Positions 1-6,132 of a DNA stretch of 13,440 nt are shown piece after piece. The number at the start of each line of letters is the position of its first letter. Position 1 is the first letter of the stretch. This stretch comes from JAQTNP01 sp964616145 (GTDB lineage Bacteria > Patescibacteriota > Minisyncoccia > Minisyncoccales > PEYH01). The notes under the pieces were generated by a model. The model made no database searches. It was not told the DNA's origin and saw only the letters and a list, made by a program, of their open reading frames with translations. Location of the stretch: positions 1 to 13,440 of the forward strand of contig CAZTRD010000025.1 in NCBI GenBank assembly GCA_964616145.1. Direction: 5' to 3'. The translations under genes were made by a program, and so were the position numbers.

Positions 1-22
1 CAAGGAGAAAAGGAGATATATT

Positions 23-190
23 ATGAAGTGTGATTGTTGCAAGAAATTTGTATCAAAAAAAGAAACATGGACAAGGGGTTCTATTCTTTTTAATGGATGT
101 AAGAACTGTTATGACTATTTGGTTGAATTGTTAAGTGATTTAGTGCTGAACAGTAAGAGACCAAAAAGAAGAAAAATTAAAAAACAATAA
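23..190 (+). CDS. Small Cys-rich zinc-finger-like protein (55 aa)
   Basis: The ATG at 23 follows a good ribosome binding site (AAAGGAG, 9-15) and the frame ends in TAA at 188-190. The N-terminal half holds CDCC (residues 3-6) and, about 20 residues later, CKNC (26-29), an arrangement that could bind one zinc ion. The C-terminus is strongly basic (KRPKRRKIKKQ), which suggests RNA or DNA contact. It lies 49 bases upstream of the E2-like gene on the same strand and may share its transcript. The family is not recognised. The zinc-binding reading is inference from the cysteine spacing. Confidence 0.6.
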   Translation: MKCDCCKKFVSKKETWTRGSILFNGCKNCYDYLVELLSDLVLNSKRPKRRKIKKQ

Positions 191-239
191 TATAAGACTA
201 AAAAATATAACAGAACATAAACGAAAGGAGGTACAGCGA

Positions 240-1478
240 ATGAAAAAGTTTGCTGATAAGATACCGAGTGTTTCTTGGTATCTTGAAGGTGCTGCCCAAG
301 AGAAGGCAATCGGTGGTAAGGTTGTTGAAATGCTTGGTGCATTGTCTTCGAAGACCGGTTTGGGGGTTGAACTGGATATTCCTCACGGAGAGGAATTGAA
401 TGACTCAACCATCTTGGACAGGTGGATACATGTGTATATATGGGGTTCTCCATTCCATGATACACCTATTGGTAGGTTGGAAAAGGTAAAGATATATGAA
501 AAACCAATCGTCTTGTATGATAAGGAAAAGGACGAAAAGGAGAAACACACAGATGGAGAGGTTGGTACTCGGTCGGATTGTTACCTTGTGGATGAAGTAT
601 TGAAGGGTATAAATTGTACCTACACAAAACCGATTAAGGATATGAACGATAAGGTTCTGGCTTTAGTGCAAAACAATAGAATATATATCCTATTTGATAT
701 ATTTCATGGGATTAAGGCTAAAAGCGAAGAATCAATAGAATCGCTTGATATGTTCTTTTGGATTTTGCAAAAAGCTATGAAGCATTTGGTGGTTGATAAA
801 AAAACCATACAGGATGAAATAGAAAATGCTCCCATATCTTCATATGTAAAGGGTATCATTGAAAACTCTAAAAAGATGTTGGATAAAAACCGCAAAGAAC
901 TGGAAGATGTATCTAAGAACATAAGCCAAATAACAAAGAACTTGGTTGTGGAACAGCGTAGATACGATACGATAAATAGATACCTTTCAACCGATGTGGT
1001 GTCAGGAGAAAAGGAACTAATCGAGAGATGTAAAAATCCAATAATCGGCCTTTTGAATAATGGATATCAGTCAATATCCTGGAAGGGCGATAGTGTAGTA
1101 GCGCACACGGACCCAATACCTGTTGAACATAAGGGAAGAAAGTATCCACTAGGTGGGTTTGAAATAACCGTTGGGTTTGATGGTTCTATAGTAATGAAGA
1201 ATACAAAAAACGCAAAGAGTGGATGTGACCACCCACACATAAGGCATGGTATACCGTGTTGGGGTAATGTAGCAACAAGTATATCGAAATTGGTAGCGCA
1301 GTTTGAATTTCTGCCCATATTAGATATAATTTTGCTACACCTGAAATCGTATAATCCAAAAAGTGCTTATGTGAAACTTGGTCTATGGTCAAAGAAACCA
1401 TGTAGCAAGTGTGGTGAAGACGCAGAAGTTTGTGATTGTTCGAAAGCTTCATCCGGAACTGTTGCGAGTACTTTTTAA
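240..1478 (+). CDS. E2-like (UBC-fold) ubiquitin-conjugating enzyme homologue
   Basis: This 412-aa protein starts at ATG 240, eight bases after AAAGGAGGT. The C-terminal third carries an E2-like signature: HPH at 331-333, then Cys340 in the context IPCWGN, then a hydrophobic helix and LKSYNP about 30 residues on. This matches the HPN-like and active-site Cys arrangement of bacterial E2 relatives. Cys340 would be the thioester-forming residue. Residues about 190-250 are charged and likely form a coiled coil; the first 190 residues are unrecognised. A Cys-rich tail (CSKC at 388-391, then CDC at 398-400) may bind zinc. The stop overlaps the next start as TAATG, so translation is probably coupled to the JAB gene, and JAB and E1 neighbours support the assignment. 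The E2 call rests on motifs by eye; the family is divergent. Confidence 0.75.
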   Translation: MKKFADKIPSVSWYLEGAAQEKAIGGKVVEMLGALSSKTGLGVELDIPHGEELNDSTILDRWIHVYIWGSPFHDTPIGRLEKVKIYEKPIVLYDKEKDEKEKHTDGEVGTRSDCYLVDEVLKGINCTYTKPIKDMNDKVLALVQNNRIYILFDIFHGIKAKSEESIESLDMFFWILQKAMKHLVVDKKTIQDEIENAPISSYVKGIIENSKKMLDKNRKELEDVSKNISQITKNLVVEQRRYDTINRYLSTDVVSGEKELIERCKNPIIGLLNNGYQSISWKGDSVVAHTDPIPVEHKGRKYPLGGFEITVGFDGSIVMKNTKNAKSGCDHPHIRHGIPCWGNVATSISKLVAQFEFLPILDIILLHLKSYNPKSAYVKLGLWSKKPCSKCGEDAEVCDCSKASSGTVASTF

Positions 1479-1840
1479 TGGGAAAGAAAAAACACAACTT
1501 GCCAGCATTAGAAGATAAGCGTGATGAACCTATAAGTGAAGCGATGCAGTATCATATAGGTGGTGGGGAGGTTAGCGTTAGTATGGATGATATTACTGTC
1601 GCTATGCCGAAGACCGTATATCAGAAGCTTATCTCTTATGTAATGGCAACCGGAGATGAAATAAGTGGATTAGGTATGTGTAAGAAGCAGGGTTCTATTA
1701 TACGGATATATGAATTGATTATGCCCAAACAACAGAACTCTGGTTCAACAACAGAACTAGATGAAGCAGATGTTAGTAAGATTGTAACAGATATGGTAAG
1801 AAACGGAAGAGACCTGTCTGAGTTGCGTATGTGGTGGCAT
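1478..1840 (+). CDS. JAB/JAMM metalloprotease, exon 1 (residues 1-121)
   Basis: ATG 1478 overlaps the E2 stop (TAATG). Exon 1 encodes 121 residues and stops exactly after the codon for His121. It contains the JAMM glutamate (Glu61 in DEISGLGM), a beta-strand region, the characteristic PKQQNSGSTTEL segment found before the active site of this branch of JAB proteins, and the start of the metal motif, WWH. Read without splicing, the frame continues only into KVA and a stop at 1850-1852, giving a protein lacking most catalytic ligands. Joined to 2122, it reads WWHSHVNMKCFWSGTD, an exact E...HxH-x7-S-x2-D JAMM signature (Glu61, His121, His123, Ser131, Asp134). By family knowledge, such proteases process ubiquitin-like proteins or remove them from targets. 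An ATG at 1436 in the same frame is less likely because the overlap start is conserved in style with neighbouring genes. Confidence 0.85.
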
Positions 1841-2121
1841 AAAGTCGCGTGACCACTAATTAGTTATGAAAAATACAAATTAGTGTTGTGAGTGCCACAC
1901 ACTTGGTAACAAGTGAAAGAAAAATTCCTTCTAATTGAGTAGAAAGCCTTAACGTAAAGACGAAGGTAACTATGCGCAAAGCGAAAGCTAGCGTCAACGA
2001 CTAAACGAAGGAACTCCTGATAACAGGATGATGCAATAGTCTGAACTCTATAGAAATATAGAGAAGCCCACCCGAAGAGGTGGGCTCGCCTATTTTTATA
2101 GGTCATTAAAGTAACAGAACG
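1841..2121 (+). ncRNA. Group I intron (ORF-less, 281 nt) in the JAB gene
   Basis: The exon ends in T1840 and the intron ends in G2121, as group I introns require. P1 pairs exon 1834-1840 with guide bases 1849-1856, placing a U1840-G1849 wobble at the splice site with A1852 bulged. P10 pairs the first exon-2 bases UCAC (2122-2125) with GUGA (1849-1852). The core order is seen directly: P2 (about 1857-1861/1878-1882), a hairpin with GTAA loop (1900-1915), P3 TTCCTTC (1925-1931) with GAAGGAA (2007-2013), a P4-P6 region between them, P7 GACTA (1999-2003) with TAGTC (2037-2041), P8 TCCTG/CAGGA (2015-2028), then P9 hairpins at 2046-2063, 2065-2086 and 2089-2102. Splicing restores an uninterrupted JAMM motif in frame (phase 0). 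No endonuclease ORF is inside. Confidence 0.92.
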
Positions 2122-2832
2122 TCACATGTAAACATGAAATGTTTCTGGAGCGGGACAGACGAAACTACGTGTCGTAAGATAGGACAGGGAGATTGGTTTT
2201 TAAGTATAGTAGCCAACAAGAAACGAAATATGTTAGCAAGGTTGGATATTTATAAACCATTTCGTCTAACACTAGATAACATTGAAATAGCTGTGGAAGA
2301 TGACATAGCGTTTGTTATCCCACAGGAAATCAAAGATGAAATAGCAGAAAAAGTTAGTACTAGGTATTACAATACGAACCAAAACTTCGGTCGTAACTAT
2401 TACGGGGATAACCATAACAGTTGGGATAAAGAAGATTGGTGGAATAAGAACACCAAAGAAAAGAAAGATGGTTCATTTAAGCGTGGCACTAGAACGATTA
2501 GGTGGAACAAGACAACAAGAACCCTTGAGGTGTTCGATGTTATAAAGAATGAGTGGGTATCTGAGGTGGAGAGTATAAGGAATGACTACCAAGCTGAACT
2601 GGATGTGATTGCTCAGTGTAGTGATACACCAACGCCAGCCAAATGGGATGTAGATAAGGTGGTTATAAACGATGGCGAAACCTTCAAGCCTTGTAATGAT
2701 GGCAGAAAGTTTGGAGATGTGCCACCACCTGAAGTGTTTGAGTATTGTAAGGGAGCAGACCGAAACATACCACTATGCGGAAGCTGTGCTTACAAGAAAG
2801 AATGTGATTTGTTTTTTATTGGAGTGTCGTAA
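2122..2832 (+). CDS. JAB/JAMM metalloprotease, exon 2 (residues 122-357)
   Basis: Exon 2 begins with the Ser codon of the HSH motif at 2122 and runs to TAA at 2830-2832, giving a spliced protein of 357 residues. It supplies His123, Ser131 and Asp134 of the metal site, then a strand-rich stretch (WFLSIVANKK, then MLARLDIYKPF) typical of the JAB fold. An Asn/Trp/Lys-rich low-complexity linker follows, and a C-terminal cysteine group (CGSCAYKKEC) may bind zinc. An internal ATG at 2134 could be called as a separate gene start, but it has no suitable ribosome binding site and lies inside the catalytic motif, so it is rejected. The true C-terminus is uncertain: the stop at 2830 is followed by a structured region that might be a second intron. 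Confidence 0.82.
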   Translation, partial: SHVNMKCFWSGTDETTCRKIGQGDWFLSIVANKKRNMLARLDIYKPFRLTLDNIEIAVEDDIAFVIPQEIKDEIAEKVSTRYYNTNQNFGRNYYGDNHNSWDKEDWWNKNTKEKKDGSFKRGTRTIRWNKTTRTLEVFDVIKNEWVSEVESIRNDYQAELDVIAQCSDTPTPAKWDVDKVVINDGETFKPCNDGRKFGDVPPPEVFEYCKGADRNIPLCGSCAYKKECDLFFIGVS

Positions 2833-3060
2833 AACATGGTATCCTGTTGGCGTGGAAGCCTGAGAACCCCTATTGCAGCTATAGCGACCTTTAGGGATAT
2901 TCACTCGTAGAAGGAAAGTCTACTCCTATGACAGACCAACTGCACAGGATATTATGAATGGGGGGTGAAAGCCCCCCAAGATAGATTAACGCGAAACCAA
3001 CTATGCGTAATGCTGAAAGGCTGTCTATTTGACGGTTGGCAAAGATGAGCAAGAGGTTAA
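2833..3060 (+). ncRNA. Structured non-coding RNA, possible second group I-like intron
   Basis: No gene is seen between the JAB stop and the E1 start at 3088. The stretch has many base-pairing segments: TATCCTGT (2840-2847) with ACAGGATA (2944-2951); GTGgAA (2852-2857) with TTCAC (2900-2904); CCCTA (2868-2872) with TAGGG (2892-2896); GTAGA (2908-2912) with TCTAC (2920-2924); a G6/C6 hairpin with a GAAA loop (2960-2977); ACGC/GCGT (about 2989-3008); and CCAAC (2936-2940) with GTTGG (3035-3039). The order resembles group I P3-P4-P5-P6-P7-P3'-P8. A clear P7 partner right after the G6 hairpin and a convincing P1 are missing, so the class is unresolved. From 3017 an open frame ends in TAA at 3086-3088, overlapping the E1 start, and could be an exon. 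Confidence 0.45.
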
Positions 3061-3087
3061 GTTGAAAAAGAATGGAAAGGAAAAATA

Positions 3088-3747
3088 ATGCGAACAGATG
3101 AAAGATTTAGTAGACAGGTGGGGCTAGTAAACCCTGATGACATTAGAAACGAAGCTATCTTGGTGGTGGGGGCAGGAGCAATCGGAAGCTGGACAGCGTT
3201 AGCATTGGCACGAATAGGGTTTGATGATATTACTGTATACGATAACGACCTTGTAGGCGAGGTGAATTTAGCAACGCAGTTCTTTAGAAGTTGTGATGTT
3301 AGTAGACCGAAAGTTAATGCTTTGGCTGAAGCTATTAAGACTTATTGTGATTTAGAAATAAAGACACACAATGAACTATATGATGGACAGGAATTTAATA
3401 GTATTGTTATATCTGCTGTGGATAGTATGCAAGCAAGACACGATATTTGGAAGCATATAAAGATGAAACCACAGGTAAAGTGTTATGTGGATGCCCGTAT
3501 GGGTGGCGTAGATATGAATATATATACTATATGCCCTACGGATATTGACGATATTAAGTTATATGAGGAATGCTTGTGGCCCCCCGAAGAGGTGCTACAT
3601 CAGGATTGTAGTAGGAAAGCGATTTGCTACAATGTAAACACTATATCATCGTTTATAGTGAATAATGTTATTAAGTTTATACTTGAAGGAACACATGATA
3701 AAGAGATTATGTTTAATATGAATGATATGAGTCTATTTAGGAGGTAG
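3088..3747 (+). CDS. E1-like ThiF-family ubiquitin-activating protein
   Basis: This 219-aa protein starts at ATG 3088, seven bases after GGAAAGG. It shows the ThiF/MoeB/E1 adenylation fold: the N-terminal RFSRQVGL with the conserved Arg, a glycine-rich ATP loop GAGAIGS (28-34), the YDNDLV strand end (51-56) followed by EVNLATQFF with conserved Asn60 and Gln64, SRPKV with the likely Lys75, SAVDS (Asp112), and YVDARMGG (133-140). Members activate the C-terminus of a ubiquitin-like protein as an adenylate and pass it to a Cys. Candidate Cys residues are Cys174 and Cys180 in QDCSRKAICYN, a segment that aligns by position with the C..R..Y region of short E1 relatives. It is shorter than MoeB (about 250 aa) and lacks the paired zinc CxxC. 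The next gene begins one base after its stop. Confidence 0.88.
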   Translation: MRTDERFSRQVGLVNPDDIRNEAILVVGAGAIGSWTALALARIGFDDITVYDNDLVGEVNLATQFFRSCDVSRPKVNALAEAIKTYCDLEIKTHNELYDGQEFNSIVISAVDSMQARHDIWKHIKMKPQVKCYVDARMGGVDMNIYTICPTDIDDIKLYEECLWPPEEVLHQDCSRKAICYNVNTISSFIVNNVIKFILEGTHDKEIMFNMNDMSLFRR

Positions 3748-3748
3748 T

Positions 3749-4042
3749 ATGAGAAAAGAATTACAACAGTTTGAGCATAAAGGAATTGTATTTAGGGTAG
3801 GAATGGAAATTCGTCGTGTTGGGTGGAACCCACTTCGTTTTAGGGATGTACTCAAACTAATTATTACCAGAATGGAGACTCAAAGTGTTATGGGTACAGA
3901 TTATATATGTATATATTGCAATGGACACAATCGGCAAGGAGAGGGGTATAGTAATTCTAATGATTATTGGATAACGGTTATTAAACCAATAAAAACAAAC
4001 AAATGGATAGGAGGAAGTAAAGTAAAGCATTTTAATATATAA
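3749..4042 (+). CDS. Unknown 97-aa protein, candidate ubiquitin-like substrate
   Basis: The ATG at 3749 starts one base after the E1 stop and follows AGGAGG (3739-3744), so it is translated with the cassette. No family is recognised. Judged by eye, the order of secondary structure is strand (11-18), strand (19-24), helix (28-43), strand (51-57) and strand (72-79), which is compatible with a beta-grasp fold. Residues WIGG end at Gly89 and are followed by an eight-residue tail. Ubiquitin-like precursors often carry a short tail after a di-glycine that a JAB protease removes. The gene order E2-JAB-E1-this protein makes it the best candidate for the missing ubiquitin-like partner, but that is inference. 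Two Cys (54, 57) could instead hint at metal binding. Confidence 0.6.
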   Translation: MRKELQQFEHKGIVFRVGMEIRRVGWNPLRFRDVLKLIITRMETQSVMGTDYICIYCNGHNRQGEGYSNSNDYWITVIKPIKTNKWIGGSKVKHFNI

Positions 4043-4059
4043 CGAGAGGAGGTGAATAA

Positions 4060-4368
4060 ATGAAATCTTATACGAATACTCAGATGGAGTGGATGAAAGA
4101 AACCGTTCCAAAGAAACGTTATCGCACTGCGAGTGGTAAGCTTCGCATTAGAAGGTTGGTTCGTGCCTTCGAAAGCAAGTTTGGCGAACGCCGGACTCCG
4201 GGAGCGTTTGGGCATAAGTTACATGAAGTAATGGGAGTTGCTCAAATAACAAGACGCAAGTACGAGCGTAAGCAATCGGCACCTGAAATGGCATCTCTGA
4301 CTGCGTTAGAAGGGGCAGCCAGAAGTATCATCGCAATGGTGGAAAAGATACGTACAACAATGTTTTAA
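4060..4368 (+). CDS. Small helical DNA-binding-like protein (SANT/HTH type)
   Basis: This 102-aa protein starts at ATG 4060 after GAGAGGAGGTGAA. It is rich in Arg and Lys, with TQMEWMKETVPK (7-18), a helix LRIRRLVRAFESKFG (28-42) and RRTPGAFGHKLHEV (44-57). This arrangement of a Trp-containing helix, a phage-type FxxKFG and a TPGAFGHKL recognition-like helix resembles short Myb/SANT-like helix-turn-helix modules found in phage proteins and next to HNH endonucleases. The likely role is nucleic-acid binding, possibly regulatory. It lies 17 bases after the candidate ubiquitin-like gene and may be the last gene of that transcript. The assignment is by motif appearance only. Confidence 0.65.
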   Translation: MKSYTNTQMEWMKETVPKKRYRTASGKLRIRRLVRAFESKFGERRTPGAFGHKLHEVMGVAQITRRKYERKQSAPEMASLTALEGAARSIIAMVEKIRTTMF

Positions 4369-4377
4369 CTACTAGGT

Positions 4378-4403
4378 GGGGGGAGTGTTAATCCGCTCCC
4401 CCC
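4378..4403 (+). other. GGGGGGAG/CTCCCCCC hairpin before the ATPase gene
   Basis: An eight-base perfect inverted repeat, GGGGGGAG (4378-4385) and CTCCCCCC (4396-4403), encloses a ten-base loop. No T-run follows, so it is not a standard intrinsic terminator. It lies just upstream of the preferred ATPase start (4427). It would cover an alternative upstream GTG start at 4376 in the same frame, which supports the downstream start. It may end or stabilise the upstream transcript or tune translation of the ATPase. Confidence 0.6.
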
Positions 4404-4426
4404 GCAAGGCTGAAGAAAGGGTTGCA

Positions 4427-5278
4427 ATGGGTATAAAAGGATGTGGTATAATGGGTTGCTCAATAGACGCAACCAATATGAAGCTTGATTCTCTGCGAGA
4501 ATACGTACGAATGGTGGCACGTGAATATGTCAACTGTTTGTTCATATTTGGAGAGGGTGGTATTGGCAAGACTGAAACCATATTAAGAACTTTAGAGGAA
4601 GAAAAGGTAAAGGCAATATATTTGAATGGTGTTGTGACACCACTGGAATTATATAATATGTTATATGAGCATAATGGAGAGCTGATTGTATTTGATGATA
4701 TAGAAGGTGTTTTGGACAACCATAGAGCAGTATCATTTTTGAAAGCAGCGATATATGGATATAAGGATAAAAGAGTTTTGTGTTACCCTACGAATAGTCA
4801 TTTACTTCGGGCACCGGAAGCTTTTGAGTTTACAGGTAGAATCATACTCTGTATGAACAGGTTTCCACAAAACCCGGATTTAGAATCTCTGTATAAAAGA
4901 ACAATTCACTTTGAGTTGAAGCTTAAACTGGATGAAAAGATAGCACTCTTTAGGGACATAGCCCTGATAGATTATGATGGGATAAACTTGGAAGAACGTA
5001 AAGAGGTGTGTGAGTTTTTGATATCCCGGATTTGTATAGCAACGAAAGATGTCTGCTTAAGGGATTTGTTTAGAAGTTTTAGCATATATAAGTATAACAA
5101 AAAGAATTGGAAACAACTGATAAACTTGCTTATTGAAACAGATTCGGACGTTAATGCGTATCTGAAGGTAATCAAGATTGAAGGAAGCATCTCAAGGCAG
5201 GTGCGTTCGTTTGCTGAACTCACAGGCAAGAGTAGAAGTTCATTCTTTAGAATAAAGAATAAACTGAAGGATATTTAG
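4427..5278 (+). CDS. AAA-type ATPase with C-terminal helix-turn-helix
   Basis: This 283-aa protein starts at ATG 4427 after GAAAGG. It has a P-loop GEGGIGKT (42-49), a Walker B IVFDD (87-91), a sensor-like strand GRIILCMN ending in Asn144, and an Arg-containing LYKRTIHF segment that could hold an arginine finger. The last about 35 residues (ISRQVRSFAELTGKSRSSFF) look like a winged helix or helix-turn-helix. This layout of ATPase plus DNA-binding tail suits a replication-initiation, loader or partition-like factor. It is directly followed by a repeat array at 5344-5438 that could be its binding site. The exact family is not recognised; an in-frame GTG (4376) and an ATG at 4451 are alternative starts. 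Confidence 0.75.
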   Translation: MGIKGCGIMGCSIDATNMKLDSLREYVRMVAREYVNCLFIFGEGGIGKTETILRTLEEEKVKAIYLNGVVTPLELYNMLYEHNGELIVFDDIEGVLDNHRAVSFLKAAIYGYKDKRVLCYPTNSHLLRAPEAFEFTGRIILCMNRFPQNPDLESLYKRTIHFELKLKLDEKIALFRDIALIDYDGINLEERKEVCEFLISRICIATKDVCLRDLFRSFSIYKYNKKNWKQLINLLIETDSDVNAYLKVIKIEGSISRQVRSFAELTGKSRSSFFRIKNKLKDI

Positions 5279-5283
5279 AAGAC

Positions 5284-5320
5284 TTGAACGCTTGTTAATT
5301 CATTCGTTCAGCTTTGTTTT
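5284..5320 (+). terminator. Weak terminator-like hairpin after the ATPase gene
   Basis: TTGAACG (5284-5290) can pair with CGTTCAG (5305-5311) around a 14-base loop, followed by CTTTGTTTT. The stem is short and the T-run broken, so termination is possible but weak. The same TTGAACGC word recurs at 5440-5447, so this could instead be part of the flanking repeat pattern. Confidence 0.3.
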
Positions 5321-5343
5321 CAGGTCGTTGTTTTTTGGGAGTT

Positions 5344-5438
5344 TTGACACTTTTTGACACTATAATGACACAGAAATACCCCTATTTTACGCTTTAATTT
5401 TTAATTAGTGTCAAAGTGTCATCATTTTGGCAAGTGTC
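5344..5438. repeat. Inverted TGACAC repeat array, candidate origin or operator
   Basis: Three direct copies of TGACAC lie at 5345-5350, 5355-5360 and 5366-5371, spaced 10-11 bases (one helical turn). Three inverted copies, GTGTCA (5408-5413), GTGTCA (5416-5421) and GTGTC (5434-5438), lie on the other side of a 36-base A/T-rich core. The word TTGAACGC flanks the array at 5284-5291 and 5440-5447. The symmetric arrangement with an A/T-rich centre, directly downstream of an ATPase with a DNA-binding tail, suggests protein binding sites of an origin or a regulatory region. TTGACA and TATAAT hexamers occur here too, but with spacing of 1 or 11 bases rather than about 17. Confidence 0.65.
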
Positions 5439-5505
5439 GTTGAACGCATGAATTCAAACTGCTTCATATTCTATGAAATAAGGTTTGTAAACTGAAGGAG
5501 GAGTA

Positions 5506-5652
5506 ATGGAGTGTCCAAGCTGTAATAAAACTATGGAATTAATAACTCCAAATAACAGCGAGAACTATTATAAGTGTCCATTCTGTGGGATAGAGGAATC
5601 GGAAGAGGATGCTGTAGATAGACTCTCTGAAGAGATGGAGGAACATCGATGA
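5506..5652 (+). CDS. Zinc-ribbon microprotein (48 aa)
   Basis: ATG 5506 follows GAAGGAGGAG at optimal spacing and the frame ends in TGA at 5650-5652. It holds two CxxC pairs, CPSC (3-6) and CPFC (24-27), separated by 17 residues, a classic zinc-ribbon layout. An acidic helix (EESEEDAVDRLSEEMEE) follows. The stop overlaps the next start as ATGA, so the two are coupled. It is probably a small nucleic-acid- or protein-binding factor; the target is unknown. Confidence 0.75.
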   Translation: MECPSCNKTMELITPNNSENYYKCPFCGIEESEEDAVDRLSEEMEEHR

Positions 5653-5918
5653 CTAAATTAGAAAAATATTATTGTAATACTTGTAAGTGTTTTGTAGATG
5701 AAGTGTATGAGACTAATGAAGGAGTAGATTACCTTACTTTTGATGAAGTAACTGGTAGTTATGAATATGGAGATTCTAGTGATTCTAGTGGAACTGGTAA
5801 TGTATATTGTTTGGGATGTCATGATTCAGTATCTATGAAAGAAGTTGTTACAAATAGATGGGAAGGGGAACCTAGGGATGAACAAAGACGGAAAAACATT
5901 CTGGTGTCCGGTTTGTGA
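5649..5918 (+). CDS. Cys-rich small protein (89 aa), zinc-binding candidate
   Basis: The start at 5649 overlaps the preceding stop (ATGA) and follows GGAGG at good spacing. CNTC (9-12) and CLGC (54-57) are separated by an acidic, Ser/Gly-rich stretch, giving a zinc-ribbon-like pattern with a long insert. The C-terminus overlaps the next gene by about 40 bases in another frame. The end (RRKNILVSGL) resembles read-through into the neighbour's coding sequence, so a small indel in this assembly near 5870 cannot be excluded. Function is unknown. Confidence 0.6.
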   Translation: MTKLEKYYCNTCKCFVDEVYETNEGVDYLTFDEVTGSYEYGDSSDSSGTGNVYCLGCHDSVSMKEVVTNRWEGEPRDEQRRKNILVSGL

Positions 5919-6132
5919 AATGTATCCGGATGATATAATTGAAAAATATGATTGGTATAAAGAATTTAGGTCGTTTCGTGGTCGGGGAGAATATGAAGTA
6001 TATGAATCAGATTATGGAGACAGTATAATGTATTGTGGGGAATGTGGCGAAGAATTAGATTACAAGGAAGAGCTTGATGTATACAACAAGTTTGAAGGAG
6101 ATAGGGTAAAGAAGGAGACTGTCGATGAGTAA
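5878..6132 (+). CDS. Cys-rich small protein (84 aa), zinc-ribbon candidate
   Basis: The chosen ATG (5878) follows GAAGGGGAA; an upstream in-frame ATG at 5845 would bury the start deeper inside the previous gene. The protein has CPVC (residues 10-13) and CGEC (54-57) around an acidic, Tyr-rich segment, much like the gene before it. The two may be diverged duplicates: each has an N-terminal CxxC, an acidic aromatic middle and a second CxxC about 40 residues later. Function is unknown. Confidence 0.65.
   Translation: MNKDGKTFWCPVCEMYPDDIIEKYDWYKEFRSFRGRGEYEVYESDYGDSIMYCGECGEELDYKEELDVYNKFEGDRVKKETVDE

Noticed and set aside
1841..2121. Group II intron
   Set aside because: There is no GUGYG start, no domain V hairpin and no AY end. 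U before and G at the end, with P1/P10 and P7, fit group I.
2134..2832. Separate gene starting at ATG 2134
   Set aside because: It has no ribosome binding site, begins inside the JAMM motif, and is in frame with exon 1 once the 281-nt intron is removed.
2905..3060. RNase P RNA-like words (GGAAAGUC, GAGCAAGA) in the JAB-E1 gap
   Set aside because: The words are short, the region is too small, and the other conserved RNase P segments and P4 pairing are not found.
5344..5366. Promoter made of TTGACA and TATAAT in the repeat array
   Set aside because: The hexamer spacings are 1 and 11 bases, not about 17. The TTGACA words are part of the repeats.
5344..5438. CRISPR array
   Set aside because: The repeats are six-base words in inverted orientation with very short spacing, not 25-35-base direct repeats with unique spacers.
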